Positions 38,376 to 46,366 of a stretch of DNA of 64,000 bases are shown one piece after another. Position 1 is the first letter of the stretch. Each line of letters opens with the position of its first letter. Source of the stretch: Mucilaginibacter sp. (GTDB taxonomy: Bacteria; Bacteroidota; Bacteroidia; Sphingobacteriales; Sphingobacteriaceae); NCBI RefSeq assembly GCF_025359345.1, contig NZ_JANYGQ010000005.1, forward strand, positions 186,001-250,000, written 5' to 3'. The notes under the pieces are model-generated. The model was given only the letters and a program-made list of their open reading frames with translations, searched no databases and was not told where the DNA came from. Both the position numbers and the translations under genes were made by a program.

Positions 38376-39080
38376 ATGAACGTTATTGTAACAGGCGCCA
38401 GCAGCGGCGTAGGCTTCGAGGCCGTACTTGAATTGATATTATCGGGCAAACATAAAGTAATAGCCTTATCCCGTTCGCAGGATAAGCTGGAACGCTTGCT
38501 CGAGATTGCCCACGGCCTTAACCCCGATGCTGAGATATTTGCACTGGCTTTTGATATTGTGCACGACGATTATGCCGGGCTTCAGCAATTTATCAGCTCC
38601 AATTTTGACAACCGCGTTGATGTGTTGATAAACAATGCCGGCGTACTTATCAATAAACCATTTACCCAACTGCTGGAGACTGATTTTGTTGAGATGTTGC
38701 AAAGCAATTTCATAGGCCATGTGCGTATTATACAAGAGCTGCTTGGCCTTATGCCCAAAGGCGCGCATATTGTTAATATCGGCAGCATGGGTGGTTTCCA
38801 GGGTAGCGTCAAGTTCCCCGGCATGGCTGCCTATTCTGCAAGTAAGGCGGCGCTGCATTCGCTAACCGAGTGCCTGGCGCTGGAATTGGCCGAACAGGAA
38901 ATTAAGGTTAACTGTCTTGCACTGGGCTCGGCACAAACTGAAATGCTGGAGCAGGCCTTTCCTGGCTACCAATCGCCTGTTATGGCGTTCGAAATGGGTA
39001 AATACGTTGCTGATTTTGCCGTTACTGCGCACCGTTTTTTTAACGGGAAGGTATTGCCGGTAGCAGTGACAACTCCATAG
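38376..39080 (+). CDS. Classical short-chain dehydrogenase, candidate pterin or carbonyl reductase
   Basis: The protein has 234 residues from the ATG at 38376; a frame-extending TTG lies 12 codons upstream. It has TGASSGVG, NNAG, a catalytic Ser in NIGSMGG and YSASK. It lies 41 bp downstream of the aromatic hydroxylase on the same strand, suggesting co-expression. Since the hydroxylase needs its pterin re-reduced and dihydropteridine reductase is itself an SDR of about 240 residues, a pterin-recycling role is possible but unproven. Confidence 0.85.
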   Translation: MNVIVTGASSGVGFEAVLELILSGKHKVIALSRSQDKLERLLEIAHGLNPDAEIFALAFDIVHDDYAGLQQFISSNFDNRVDVLINNAGVLINKPFTQLLETDFVEMLQSNFIGHVRIIQELLGLMPKGAHIVNIGSMGGFQGSVKFPGMAAYSASKAALHSLTECLALELAEQEIKVNCLALGSAQTEMLEQAFPGYQSPVMAFEMGKYVADFAVTAHRFFNGKVLPVAVTTP

Positions 39081-39270
39081 TTTTTCATTGGCCATTTCGC
39101 TGCACCATCATTAGTCATTTGTAGCGATGGATAAATCCGCTATTTCATGGCTTATCACCCAAAGGTGGTAAATATTAAATATTACCAACTCACTATTCAT
39201 TGTATTATTTGGTATTTCCGGTAAAATATCGTTAATTTTACCATATATGCTTACCTTATCCTTATAGGAA

Positions 39271-40704
39271 ATGGGTTCAAATCTCATATTTCTTTTTGAG
39301 CAATCAACCGATTTTTTCTGCCTGCTGAACAGGGACGGCGCTTTTATACAAGCAAATGTGGCTTTCAGACGGATCCTGGGTTATACCGAAGACGAGTTAA
39401 AAGACAGCAAAGCGATCGATTTTTTTCATCCTGCCGACCTAAAGAGACAGGACGATTTGCTACGAAACCTATCAGTTGAGAATAATGTTACCGGGCACGA
39501 AAGCCGTATTAAAGCAAAAAACGGGCGATACTACAATATCAGATGGTCGATTTTTCTTAATGCAGATGATAACCTCATTTACGCTACCGGCGTAAATTTA
39601 ACCACTAATTTTATAAGTGCAGGCGATGATGACGTTGCAGGCAATATCCAGCATATTATTCAAAGCTTCAACGAAGGTTTTTTTATTATCGATAGCAAAT
39701 GGCGGGTAATATCGTTCAACCCTGCTTTCCAGGCTATTACAAATTTAAAAGCAGAACAACTGGTTGACTTAAATTTTAGTCAGATAAACAACCTTGGGTT
39801 AACCGATACGGTACTGGCCGAATTTGAGACCGCATTTAACGGCAGTATGTCAAGTCAGTTGCAATATTTTAATGAACAATTGAAGAGGTGGTTAAGGGTA
39901 AATATTTATCCTTATAAAGGCGAAATAGCAGTATTTATAAGAGATATTACGGCTATAAAAACGCAACGGCTGATTTTGGCCCTCGAAAAAAATGTGCTTG
40001 AGTTAAATGCCTCGTCATCGTATACACTCTCACAAACTGTTGCGGAATTACTCAAAGGGATTGAGGAAATATATCCTGACATGATCTGCTCTGTTCTGGA
40101 AATTGACGAGGCGCATGGAAAAGTTTACCATCTAGCCGCCCCCCATCTGCCCGCTGAATACTGTATGGCCATTGATGGGTCGGCGATTGGGCCGAGAGCC
40201 GGCTCGTGCGGTACTGCGGCTTACCACCGCAGCCAGGTGATCGTAAGCGATATTGAGACTGACCCGCTTTGGGCCGATTACAAGCAGTTTGCACTCCCCC
40301 ACCAGTTAAGGGCCTGTTGGTCGACCCCTGTCATTAGTTCAAACAGCGCGCAGGTGCTGGCCACATTTGCAGTTTATTACAACCAAAAACGCGAGCCAAA
40401 AGGCGACGAACTTCGCATGATTGAACGTACCACCAACATTCTTAGGGTTTTAATTGAAAATAAACGAAACCAGGATCATGTAAAGGACCAAACCAAGCGG
40501 CTGCAGGAAATTGCATCAATCAGCTCGCATGAAATACGACGGCCGGTAGCAACTATACTTGGCCTGGTAAATTTATTCGACCGGAATACATTGGACAACC
40601 CGATGAACAAAGAAATTATTAATCATATTGACGCCACCGCGAAAGAACTGGATGAAGTAATTCATACCATTGTTGAGAAAACGGTTTATTTAAAGGGGGA
40701 GTGA
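39271..40704 (+). CDS. PAS-PAS-GAF protein with histidine-kinase DHp helix but no ATPase domain
   Basis: The protein has 477 residues: PAS1 (about 5-110), PAS2 (about 125-230), GAF (about 255-395) and a DHp-like helical hairpin (about 405-475) with the phospho-acceptor motif SSHEIRRP (His420). The frame stops after the DHp helices at TVYLKGE. The 18 bp before the next, convergent gene and all frames beyond lack the N, G1, F and G2 boxes of a HATPase_c domain. It cannot autophosphorylate by itself; it may act as a phosphotransfer or dimerisation partner. There is no transmembrane segment, so it is a cytosolic sensor. Confidence 0.85.
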   Translation: MGSNLIFLFEQSTDFFCLLNRDGAFIQANVAFRRILGYTEDELKDSKAIDFFHPADLKRQDDLLRNLSVENNVTGHESRIKAKNGRYYNIRWSIFLNADDNLIYATGVNLTTNFISAGDDDVAGNIQHIIQSFNEGFFIIDSKWRVISFNPAFQAITNLKAEQLVDLNFSQINNLGLTDTVLAEFETAFNGSMSSQLQYFNEQLKRWLRVNIYPYKGEIAVFIRDITAIKTQRLILALEKNVLELNASSSYTLSQTVAELLKGIEEIYPDMICSVLEIDEAHGKVYHLAAPHLPAEYCMAIDGSAIGPRAGSCGTAAYHRSQVIVSDIETDPLWADYKQFALPHQLRACWSTPVISSNSAQVLATFAVYYNQKREPKGDELRMIERTTNILRVLIENKRNQDHVKDQTKRLQEIASISSHEIRRPVATILGLVNLFDRNTLDNPMNKEIINHIDATAKELDEVIHTIVEKTVYLKGE

Positions 40705-40722
40705 AAGTGAAATTAGCGCTAG

Positions 40723-40998
40723 CTATTTCTTTGCGTATAAGGCAATTATTGCTAATGTTGCGGCGGCCTGGCCCATCCAAAAAATAAACATCCACTTAAT
40801 AGTTTCGGCTTTGTTTTCACTGGCCTCCTTACGTACATTGGCAATGTCTTCCTTCGTAGCTAATGTTTTAATTGTTGCTTCCACAGAACGTTCGGTTTTG
40901 TTATCAATGTATTTAAACATCGCCTCGGTTGTGTCGCTGCCTAATTTATCGCTTAGCAGTTTATAAAGCCGGGCTGTTTCTTTTGCTTCTAAGTACAT
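40723..40998 (-). CDS. Small coiled-coil membrane protein (DUF1640-like)
   Basis: The protein has 91 residues. A charged, heptad-like helix (about 20-65, SVEATIKTLATKEDIANVRKEASENKAETIKW) precedes one C-terminal transmembrane helix (about 69-88). The layout resembles DUF1640 coiled-coil proteins, some encoded near toxins, but I see no partner toxin here. Function unknown. Confidence 0.7.
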   Translation of the reverse strand: MYLEAKETARLYKLLSDKLGSDTTEAMFKYIDNKTERSVEATIKTLATKEDIANVRKEASENKAETIKWMFIFWMGQAAATLAIIALYAKK

Positions 40999-41067
40999 AA
41001 CAAATATAGTGATTAGTTGATTGGGTTGAAATAAGTTGATTGGTTTGATTAAGTGTATAAGATTATT

Positions 41068-41095
41068 AAAAGGGGGCTCCCGGAGGCCCCCTTTT
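41068..41095 (-). terminator. Rho-independent terminator of the ssb operon
   Basis: A perfect 10-bp stem, AAAAGGGGGC with GCCCCCTTTT, has an 8-nt loop, 6 bp after the stop of the minus-strand gene at 41101-41622. Confidence 0.85.
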
Positions 41096-41100
41096 CAATT

Positions 41101-41622
41101 CTATCTTTTCATTATCAATTCCAGCTGTTTTTTTATTACCTCGCTTTTGCCATCTTTAATGTCATAATCAAACGGACCTAGTGAGGTATTAATTCTGATA
41201 ACCGCAATTTTCCGGTTTTTTAACTCTGCAATGTCATTGTCTGTTAAATCGAACGCCAAAGAGCTTTCGGCAACAGCAGGGTTGGCATAAGAGATAAGGG
41301 ATGAATAGGTGTCACCAATTGCTTTTAGTTCCAACAGCTTACCGTCGGCAAATTTCACGATAGCTTTATCACCGCTTAATACCGAATATTGTATGTCCAT
41401 ACCATCCTTAAGATGCAAGCTGAGCACGCAGTAGTCTTTCCCTTTCATAATATTCCCGGCCAGGTAATGACCGGGAATGGTGAACGGGTTTGCCAAAACC
41501 TGCTCTTTGGTTAGCAGCGTTGTATCACCTGTAATTTTATCAATTCTCAGTTTGTCGAGTTTCTGTGCCCTGGCAGCAAACGTGCATGAAGCCATCAGGA
41601 CAATCAAAATATACTTTTTCAT
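41101..41622 (-). CDS. Secreted protein of unknown function
   Basis: The protein has 173 residues with a signal peptide ending near AARAQ, then a mixed alpha/beta sequence with no motif I recognise. It lies 18 bp downstream of ssb and shares its terminator, so it is probably co-transcribed. A periplasmic location is inferred from the signal peptide. Confidence 0.75.
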   Translation of the reverse strand: MKKYILIVLMASCTFAARAQKLDKLRIDKITGDTTLLTKEQVLANPFTIPGHYLAGNIMKGKDYCVLSLHLKDGMDIQYSVLSGDKAIVKFADGKLLELKAIGDTYSSLISYANPAVAESSLAFDLTDNDIAELKNRKIAVIRINTSLGPFDYDIKDGKSEVIKKQLELIMKR

Positions 41623-41640
41623 ATTGTTATGTTTTTCAGG

Positions 41641-41973
41641 CTATCCTTTAAGCTTTATAAAATCATTTATTATTATCTCTGTCATATAGCGTTTGTTGCC
41701 GTCTTTGTCAACCCAGCTGCGGTTAGTAAGCTTTCCTTCTATGGCAACTTCATCACCTTTTTTAAGGTGATCGCCAATAAATTTTGCCTGGCTACCCCAT
41801 GCCACGAGGTTGTGCCATTGGGTTTCTGTAATTCGCTCGCCTTTGTCGTTTTTATAAGTTTCGTTTGTTGCGAGCGGAAATTTTGCAAGTTGCTTGCTGG
41901 TGTCAAATGTTTTTACTTCGGGGTCGGTACCCAGGTGACCTACCAGGCGTACGCTGTTTCTTAATGAATTCAT
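41641..41973 (-). CDS. ssb: Single-stranded DNA-binding protein
   Basis: The protein has 110 residues from the ATG at 41973; a GTG extension of 12 residues is unlikely. The OB fold is recognisable: NSVRLVGHLGTDPEVKTF, then WHNLVAWGSQAKFIGDHLKKGDEVAIEGKLTNRSW. It lacks the usual acidic C-terminal tip (ending instead in FIKLKG), so it probably does not recruit the normal SSB partners and may be a second, specialised SSB rather than the replication copy. Confidence 0.93.
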   Translation of the reverse strand: MNSLRNSVRLVGHLGTDPEVKTFDTSKQLAKFPLATNETYKNDKGERITETQWHNLVAWGSQAKFIGDHLKKGDEVAIEGKLTNRSWVDKDGNKRYMTEIIINDFIKLKG

Positions 41974-42070
41974 GTTTTTAAATTTTAATTTGTTTTTAAT
42001 TGACACCACAAAGGTTGGGGTTACTAAAAATTTTAGCCGGTTAATAACCGTTTATAGTCGACAGTATCCA

Positions 42071-42091
42071 TTTGCAACCGTTTGCAAACGG
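42071..42091. promoter_or_regulatory. Perfect 14-bp palindrome in the ssb/zinc-ribbon divergent promoter
   Basis: CCGTTTGCAAACGG (42078-42091) is a perfect palindrome, preceded by a direct TTTGCAA repeat at 42071-42077. AACCGTTTATA also occurs at 42046-42056. It lies 27 bp before the zinc-ribbon start and about 105 bp before ssb on the other strand, a typical place for a shared operator. Confidence 0.5.
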
Positions 42092-42117
42092 ATAATATTA
42101 TTTATATCTTTAGGCCA

Positions 42118-42477
42118 ATGAATGAAGAAAAACTATGCCTCGACTGCGGCACTCCCCTGCACGGCCGGGCCGACAAAAAGTTCTGTAACGACCTGTGCCG
42201 CAATAATTACAATAACCAGCTTAACAGCAGTAGCTATAATTTGGTGCGCAACGTCAATAATATTCTGAAGCGAAACCGGCGGATATTACAGGAACTTAAC
42301 CCCGACGGTAAAACAAAAACCACCCGGAAAAAATTGCTGTCGAAAGGGTTTGATTTTGAATACCATACGCGTAGCTACCATACTCAAAATGGTAAAACTT
42401 ATAACTTTTGTTATGAATACGGATATTTGCCGCTGGATGGCGATGAGTTTTTGCTGGTGAAAAGAGAAGAAATTTGA
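42118..42477 (+). CDS. Small zinc-ribbon protein
   Basis: The protein has 119 residues from the ATG at 42118. The N-terminus holds a four-Cys zinc-ribbon, CLDCGTPL then FCNDLCRNNYNN, of the type found in DUF2116-like proteins. A basic helix follows (NNILKRNRRILQELNPDGKTKTTRKKL) and then an aromatic-rich C-terminus. A nucleic-acid-binding role is plausible. It is divergent from ssb. Confidence 0.8.
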   Translation: MNEEKLCLDCGTPLHGRADKKFCNDLCRNNYNNQLNSSSYNLVRNVNNILKRNRRILQELNPDGKTKTTRKKLLSKGFDFEYHTRSYHTQNGKTYNFCYEYGYLPLDGDEFLLVKREEI

Positions 42478-42644
42478 GCCGTTGATTTTAGATGACTGCG
42501 TTGATTTACTAATCCGAACCCCATTGCACGTATGGAATCCATTAACCATGTTAATTATGATTTAGACAAATTTCGAAATAATTAACCTACCGTCATCATA
42601 CTACCACAAATCCGAAATGGAAATTCCGAAATCCGAAATAACAT

Positions 42645-42652
42645 TATCTTTG
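42645..42652 (+). promoter_or_regulatory. -7 element TATCTTTG directly before the CstB-like gene
   Basis: TATCTTTG is 7 nt from the ATG at 42660, implying a leaderless or near-leaderless transcript. The upstream stretch 42578-42640 is made of CCGAAAT-type repeats. Confidence 0.45.
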
Positions 42653-42659
42653 CAGCCAA

Positions 42660-44009
42660 ATGATAATCCAGCAGTTTTACGATAAGGGGCTTGCGCATGG
42701 CTCCTATGCCTTGATCAGGACCGGCAAAATGATTGTGGTTGACCCTGCGCGCGATCCGCAGCCTTATTATGATTTTGCGTCACAGCACAGCGCCGACATT
42801 GTGGGCGTTATTGAAACCCACCCTCATGCCGATTTTGTGAGCTCGCACCTTGAGATTCACGAAACTACCGGCGCTGTAATTTACACCAGCAAACTCACCG
42901 GCGCGGAATACCCGCATGAGACATTTGATGATGGCGACGTAATACAGCTAAATGACATTAAACTTCAGGCTATAAATACACCCGGCCACTCCCCCGATTC
43001 AATTTGTATTTTGATTGAGGATGAGGACGGAAAAGAAACCGCACTTTTTACGGGAGATACGCTTTTTGTAGGCGATGTTGGTCGCCCGGATTTGCGTGAA
43101 AGCGTGGGCAACATCACCGCAAAAAAAGAAGAGTTGGCCCGGCAAATGTACCATTCAACCCGCGACAAGCTGATGAAGCTGCCGCACAGCGTAATAGTGT
43201 ACCCTGCGCATGGCCCCGGCTCATTATGCGGGAAAAACATGAGCCCTGATTTGCAAAGCACCATTGGCCGCGAATTACGCGAAAACTATGCGCTGCAACT
43301 GATGGACGAACTGCAGTTTGTTAAGATACTTACCACTGATCAGCCTTTTGTACCAAAATACTTTGGCGGAGACGTAATGCTAAACAAAAAGGGCGCACCC
43401 GGCTTTAAAGCAGGCGTCGACGCTGTTCAGAAAGTGGCTAACGATGCGGAATTGGAACAAGATATTTTGGTTGTTGATACCCGCCCCAAAATCGACTTTA
43501 GAAACGGACATGTAAAAGGCTCCATAAACCTGCAGGATGGCGAGAAGTTTGAAACCTGGCTTGGCTCGATAATTGGCCCGGATGAGCAGTTTTATCTGAT
43601 TGGTGCTGATGACGCAGAGCTGGATAAAATGATAGCGAAAGCTGCTAAAATAGGCTACGAGAAAAATATTAAGGCGGCACTATTAGAACCTGTAAACGGT
43701 TTTGAAATAGTACCCGATTTGGATTTAAACGACTTTGTGCACCACACTGAAGATTTTACTATAATTGATGTACGTAACAACAACGAAACCAGCGAAGGTT
43801 TGATATTTAAAAGCGCCATAACCATTCCGTTGCCCGAGTTACGTGAACGGATAAGTGAAATACCGACAGATAAACCTATAGTGGTACATTGTGCCGCAGG
43901 ATACCGTTCGGCAGCAGCGGTGAGCATTGTTGGCGGCCAGGTGACCAATGTACCCGTATATGATTTAGGCGAAGCGGTGATGGGGATAGAAGCTTCGGCG
44001 CATAGTTGA
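42660..44009 (+). CDS. Persulfide dioxygenase-rhodanese fusion (CstB-like)
   Basis: The protein has 449 residues. The N-terminal metallo-beta-lactamase domain (1-235) has ETHPHADF (His54, His56, Asp58), NTPGHSPDS, FTGDTLFVGDVGRPDL and YPAHGPGS. A central rhodanese-like domain (about 250-340) lacks a catalytic Cys, and the C-terminal rhodanese has VHCAAGYRSA with Cys411. The order dioxygenase, pseudo-rhodanese, rhodanese and the length match Staphylococcus CstB, which oxidises low-molecular-weight persulfides to sulfite and thiosulfate. Phe59 replaces the His after the Asp of the usual HxHxDH motif. It is a cytosolic sulfide-detoxification enzyme. Confidence 0.9.
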   Translation: MIIQQFYDKGLAHGSYALIRTGKMIVVDPARDPQPYYDFASQHSADIVGVIETHPHADFVSSHLEIHETTGAVIYTSKLTGAEYPHETFDDGDVIQLNDIKLQAINTPGHSPDSICILIEDEDGKETALFTGDTLFVGDVGRPDLRESVGNITAKKEELARQMYHSTRDKLMKLPHSVIVYPAHGPGSLCGKNMSPDLQSTIGRELRENYALQLMDELQFVKILTTDQPFVPKYFGGDVMLNKKGAPGFKAGVDAVQKVANDAELEQDILVVDTRPKIDFRNGHVKGSINLQDGEKFETWLGSIIGPDEQFYLIGADDAELDKMIAKAAKIGYEKNIKAALLEPVNGFEIVPDLDLNDFVHHTEDFTIIDVRNNNETSEGLIFKSAITIPLPELRERISEIPTDKPIVVHCAAGYRSAAAVSIVGGQVTNVPVYDLGEAVMGIEASAHS

Positions 44010-44090
44010 TAGTTCATCGTTCATAGCGGCGCCCGTTTCATTTACTAAAAAACCTTTTTACTATGAACTATCAACCATGAACCATGAACT
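44004..44090. repeat. Inverted pair of GTTGATAGTTC words around the cstB/mnmD gap
   Basis: GTTGATAGTTC (44005-44015) and GAACTATCAAC (44065-44075) are perfect reverse complements, with further GTTCAT/ATGAAC copies around them. The element includes the stop of the CstB-like gene and reaches the start of mnmD, so the mRNA could fold between the two genes. Confidence 0.6.
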
Positions 44091-44760
44091 AAAAATTGTG
44101 CCTACTGCTGATGGTTCAAACACCATTTATAACCCGCAGGTTGGTGAAAACTACCACTCAACACATGGGGCATTGCAGGAAAGCAGGCATGTTTTTTTGA
44201 ATTCGGGGTTGCAATATTTCCTGGATACAAGCGAAAATCCCTTGTCGCCAGTTTCAATTCTGGAAGTTGGTTTTGGTACTGGATTAAATTTTTTGCTGAC
44301 CGCTGATTACTGCATCGAAAAAAACATCAGCCTGGATTATACCGGGATTGAAGCTTACCCGCTTAGCGATGAAATGATTGGCCAGACTGGTTATAATCAG
44401 TACACATCGCCCGAAGTATGGCAACAATTTATTGAACTATATCCGCAAGCATTAGCCGGCGAGATTATTTTAGAGTCTAACTGCCGGTTACAAATTGCTC
44501 ATTGCAAACTCGACGATTTTCAATCAGCCCAGAAATACAACATTATTTATTTTGATGCTTTTGCTGTTGGAAAACAGCCGGAAATGTGGGAAGATGCGGC
44601 CATAGCCCATACTGTTAAGTTTTTAAAGCCGGGCGGTGTATTTGTTACCTACGCTATTACCGGTAATTTAAAACGCGCTTTAAAAGCGCTGGGATGCAAA
44701 GTGGAGAAAGCGCAGGGCGCACCGGGGAAACGGGAGATGTTACGTGCTATGAACCGATAA
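44077..44760 (+). CDS. mnmD: tRNA 5-(aminomethyl)-2-thiouridine methyltransferase, MnmD type
   Basis: The protein has 227 residues. The SAM-binding motif is ILEVGFGTGLNFLL, the family marker YFDAFAVGKQPEMW is present (DAFxPxxxPExW in MnmC), and the C-terminal GVFVTYAITGNLKRALKALG is typical. In E. coli this domain is the N-terminal half of the MnmC fusion; here it stands alone, as in MnmD. It methylates the wobble uridine side chain in tRNA. It lies 67 bp downstream of the CstB-like gene. Confidence 0.92.
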   Translation: MNHELKIVPTADGSNTIYNPQVGENYHSTHGALQESRHVFLNSGLQYFLDTSENPLSPVSILEVGFGTGLNFLLTADYCIEKNISLDYTGIEAYPLSDEMIGQTGYNQYTSPEVWQQFIELYPQALAGEIILESNCRLQIAHCKLDDFQSAQKYNIIYFDAFAVGKQPEMWEDAAIAHTVKFLKPGGVFVTYAITGNLKRALKALGCKVEKAQGAPGKREMLRAMNR

Positions 44761-44823
44761 TTTTTTTGATTGCGTTGATTTCGTAGATTGTTTTTTATTT
44801 CACCTATTTCGACCGAAAGTTAC

Positions 44824-45585
44824 TCACCCTCTTTTCACATACGCATTCGGCACATTTGCTGGAGTATAATCAATCCCATAGGCATATTTAATGAGCAGCG
44901 ATACTACCCTGGCAACAGTCTCCTCCTTACGGTGCATTTGGGGCAGCGAGCCCATCATGGCGTAGCTGATAGGATTTACGGCCGGGATAAATGTTTCCCA
45001 TTCATAACCTTTGCCCCATACCAGGCCTTTTACGGTGATGCTTAAATCAGCAGCATGCTCAAGCAGGAAGAGGAGCATATCCGCGGAGTTGTTCAAGTTC
45101 TGATTTACAGTATGAAAAATTGGAGTATGGCCGCCAAAGCCATATTCGTCAAGTGCTGCTTTGGCATTTATATCGGCGCCATTTTGCACCAATACTTTTG
45201 CACAGGCAACGCTGTTATACTCAGCACAAAAATGCAGCAGGGTACCACCGGTTAATGGTGTAAAGGTATTATTGAATAACGAATATGTTTTGGATAAGAT
45301 GACCGGGTCGTTGGCAATTAATGTTGCTAATTTGGCGGCATCATCAGTAAAAACGGCGAGCAAGGCCAGATCATCAAATTGCAGCCCGGCATCGATAAAT
45401 ACCCGTACGCAATCTTTAAACCGGGGCGAACGGAAATACATTTCGACCATGGTGGTAAAAAGCGGAACACCATCGTGTACCTCGTTCGGGCCGCCGCCCT
45501 GGGCAAAATAATTGCGGATACCGGCTACAGAATGCACCTCGATATCGTAAAGCATTTGGGTATAGTCGGGCATGACTTTTATCAT
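44824..45585 (-). CDS. Ankyrin-repeat protein
   Basis: The protein has 253 residues. Clear ankyrin motifs are TGGTLLHFCAEYNSVACAKVLVQNGADIN and GHTPIFHTVNQNLNNSADMLLFLLEHAADLSI; other repeats are degenerate. No signal peptide, so cytosolic. It probably mediates protein contact. It is transcribed with or near the endonuclease V gene on the same strand (82 bp between). Confidence 0.85.
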   Translation of the reverse strand: MIKVMPDYTQMLYDIEVHSVAGIRNYFAQGGGPNEVHDGVPLFTTMVEMYFRSPRFKDCVRVFIDAGLQFDDLALLAVFTDDAAKLATLIANDPVILSKTYSLFNNTFTPLTGGTLLHFCAEYNSVACAKVLVQNGADINAKAALDEYGFGGHTPIFHTVNQNLNNSADMLLFLLEHAADLSITVKGLVWGKGYEWETFIPAVNPISYAMMGSLPQMHRKEETVARVVSLLIKYAYGIDYTPANVPNAYVKRG

Positions 45586-45667
45586 TAAAAAACAAATAAA
45601 GATATTTACATTTTGTAAGCTTTACACGCATCAATTTAAGTAAATAGCACAACAGTCTTCGCCAGCA

Positions 45668-46171
45668 TCATACCTGCTTTGTCAACTGGTCGAGCTTTTT
45701 TAATAGCGTTGGCATTCTGAATTTACCACTCATGCTTTTGATATGAGCGGCGGCAATTTCAGCGTCCATCCCGATTGAGGAAATAAACAATGGATTGCTG
45801 CTAACACCCCTGTATACAGGCATTTTCAGCTTGTCGACTGTGGCAAAATTTGATTTAGCCACGCCGATGACTGGCCACCTGTGCGTTATCGCTTCGTATA
45901 AATGTCCGCCAAGTCCCAATTTTCCGTCGTCATCCAGGAATACGTAGCCATCAACAATTATTGCCGACACGTTTTCGGTATTAATTTTACCGAGCAGGCT
46001 TAAAATACATGGCAATTCACGTTTGTAAAATTCTCCCGGTACATATTCAGCAACATGTTCCAGTACCTCGGTATAAACATTAAAATTATCGATATCGGCC
46101 CAACCCTCAAATTCAAGACAAACTGTTTTGGCTTTTCCATCAAAATAGTAACTATCGAAGGCCAGGATCAT
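45668..46171 (-). CDS. nfi: Endonuclease V, short divergent form
   Basis: The protein has 167 residues from the ATG at 46171; a TTG four codons upstream gives MFSK. Conserved catalytic positions are visible: Asp in ILAFDSYYFD, Glu in YVPGEFYKREL, Asp in IIVDGYVFLD and Lys in VIGVAKS. E. coli Nfi is about 223 residues, so this form is trimmed at both ends, and the usual DGxG is DGYV. EndoV cuts DNA or RNA next to inosine. Activity is likely but not certain given the changes. Confidence 0.8.
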   Translation of the reverse strand: MILAFDSYYFDGKAKTVCLEFEGWADIDNFNVYTEVLEHVAEYVPGEFYKRELPCILSLLGKINTENVSAIIVDGYVFLDDDGKLGLGGHLYEAITHRWPVIGVAKSNFATVDKLKMPVYRGVSSNPLFISSIGMDAEIAAAHIKSMSGKFRMPTLLKKLDQLTKQV

Positions 46172-46267
46172 TTTACTAAACAATTATGTAGTTTACCACA
46201 GTTTCCATTTTTTAAGATTTTATAAAAATAGTCTTTTGTGTTATTTCTGCTCCCTCCCTCTTTAGCC

Positions 46268-46355
46268 AAATTCGTGTAATTTGAAATAATTTGAGCAATT
46301 CGTGTTGTTCAAAATAATTCGTGTAATTCGAAATAATTCGTGTAATTCGTGTTAA
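46268..46355. repeat. Tandem AATTCGTGTAATTCGAAATA-type repeat before mazG
   Basis: About four imperfect copies of an ATTCGTGTAATTCGAAATA-like unit fill the gap in front of mazG. They end only 11 bp before its ATG, so they form the whole leader. Confidence 0.7.
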
Positions 46356-46366
46356 TCAAATACAAC

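Noticed and set aside
40723..40998. Possible toxin-antitoxin pair involving the DUF1640-like protein
   Set aside because: No partner gene is found; both neighbours are separate, assigned genes.
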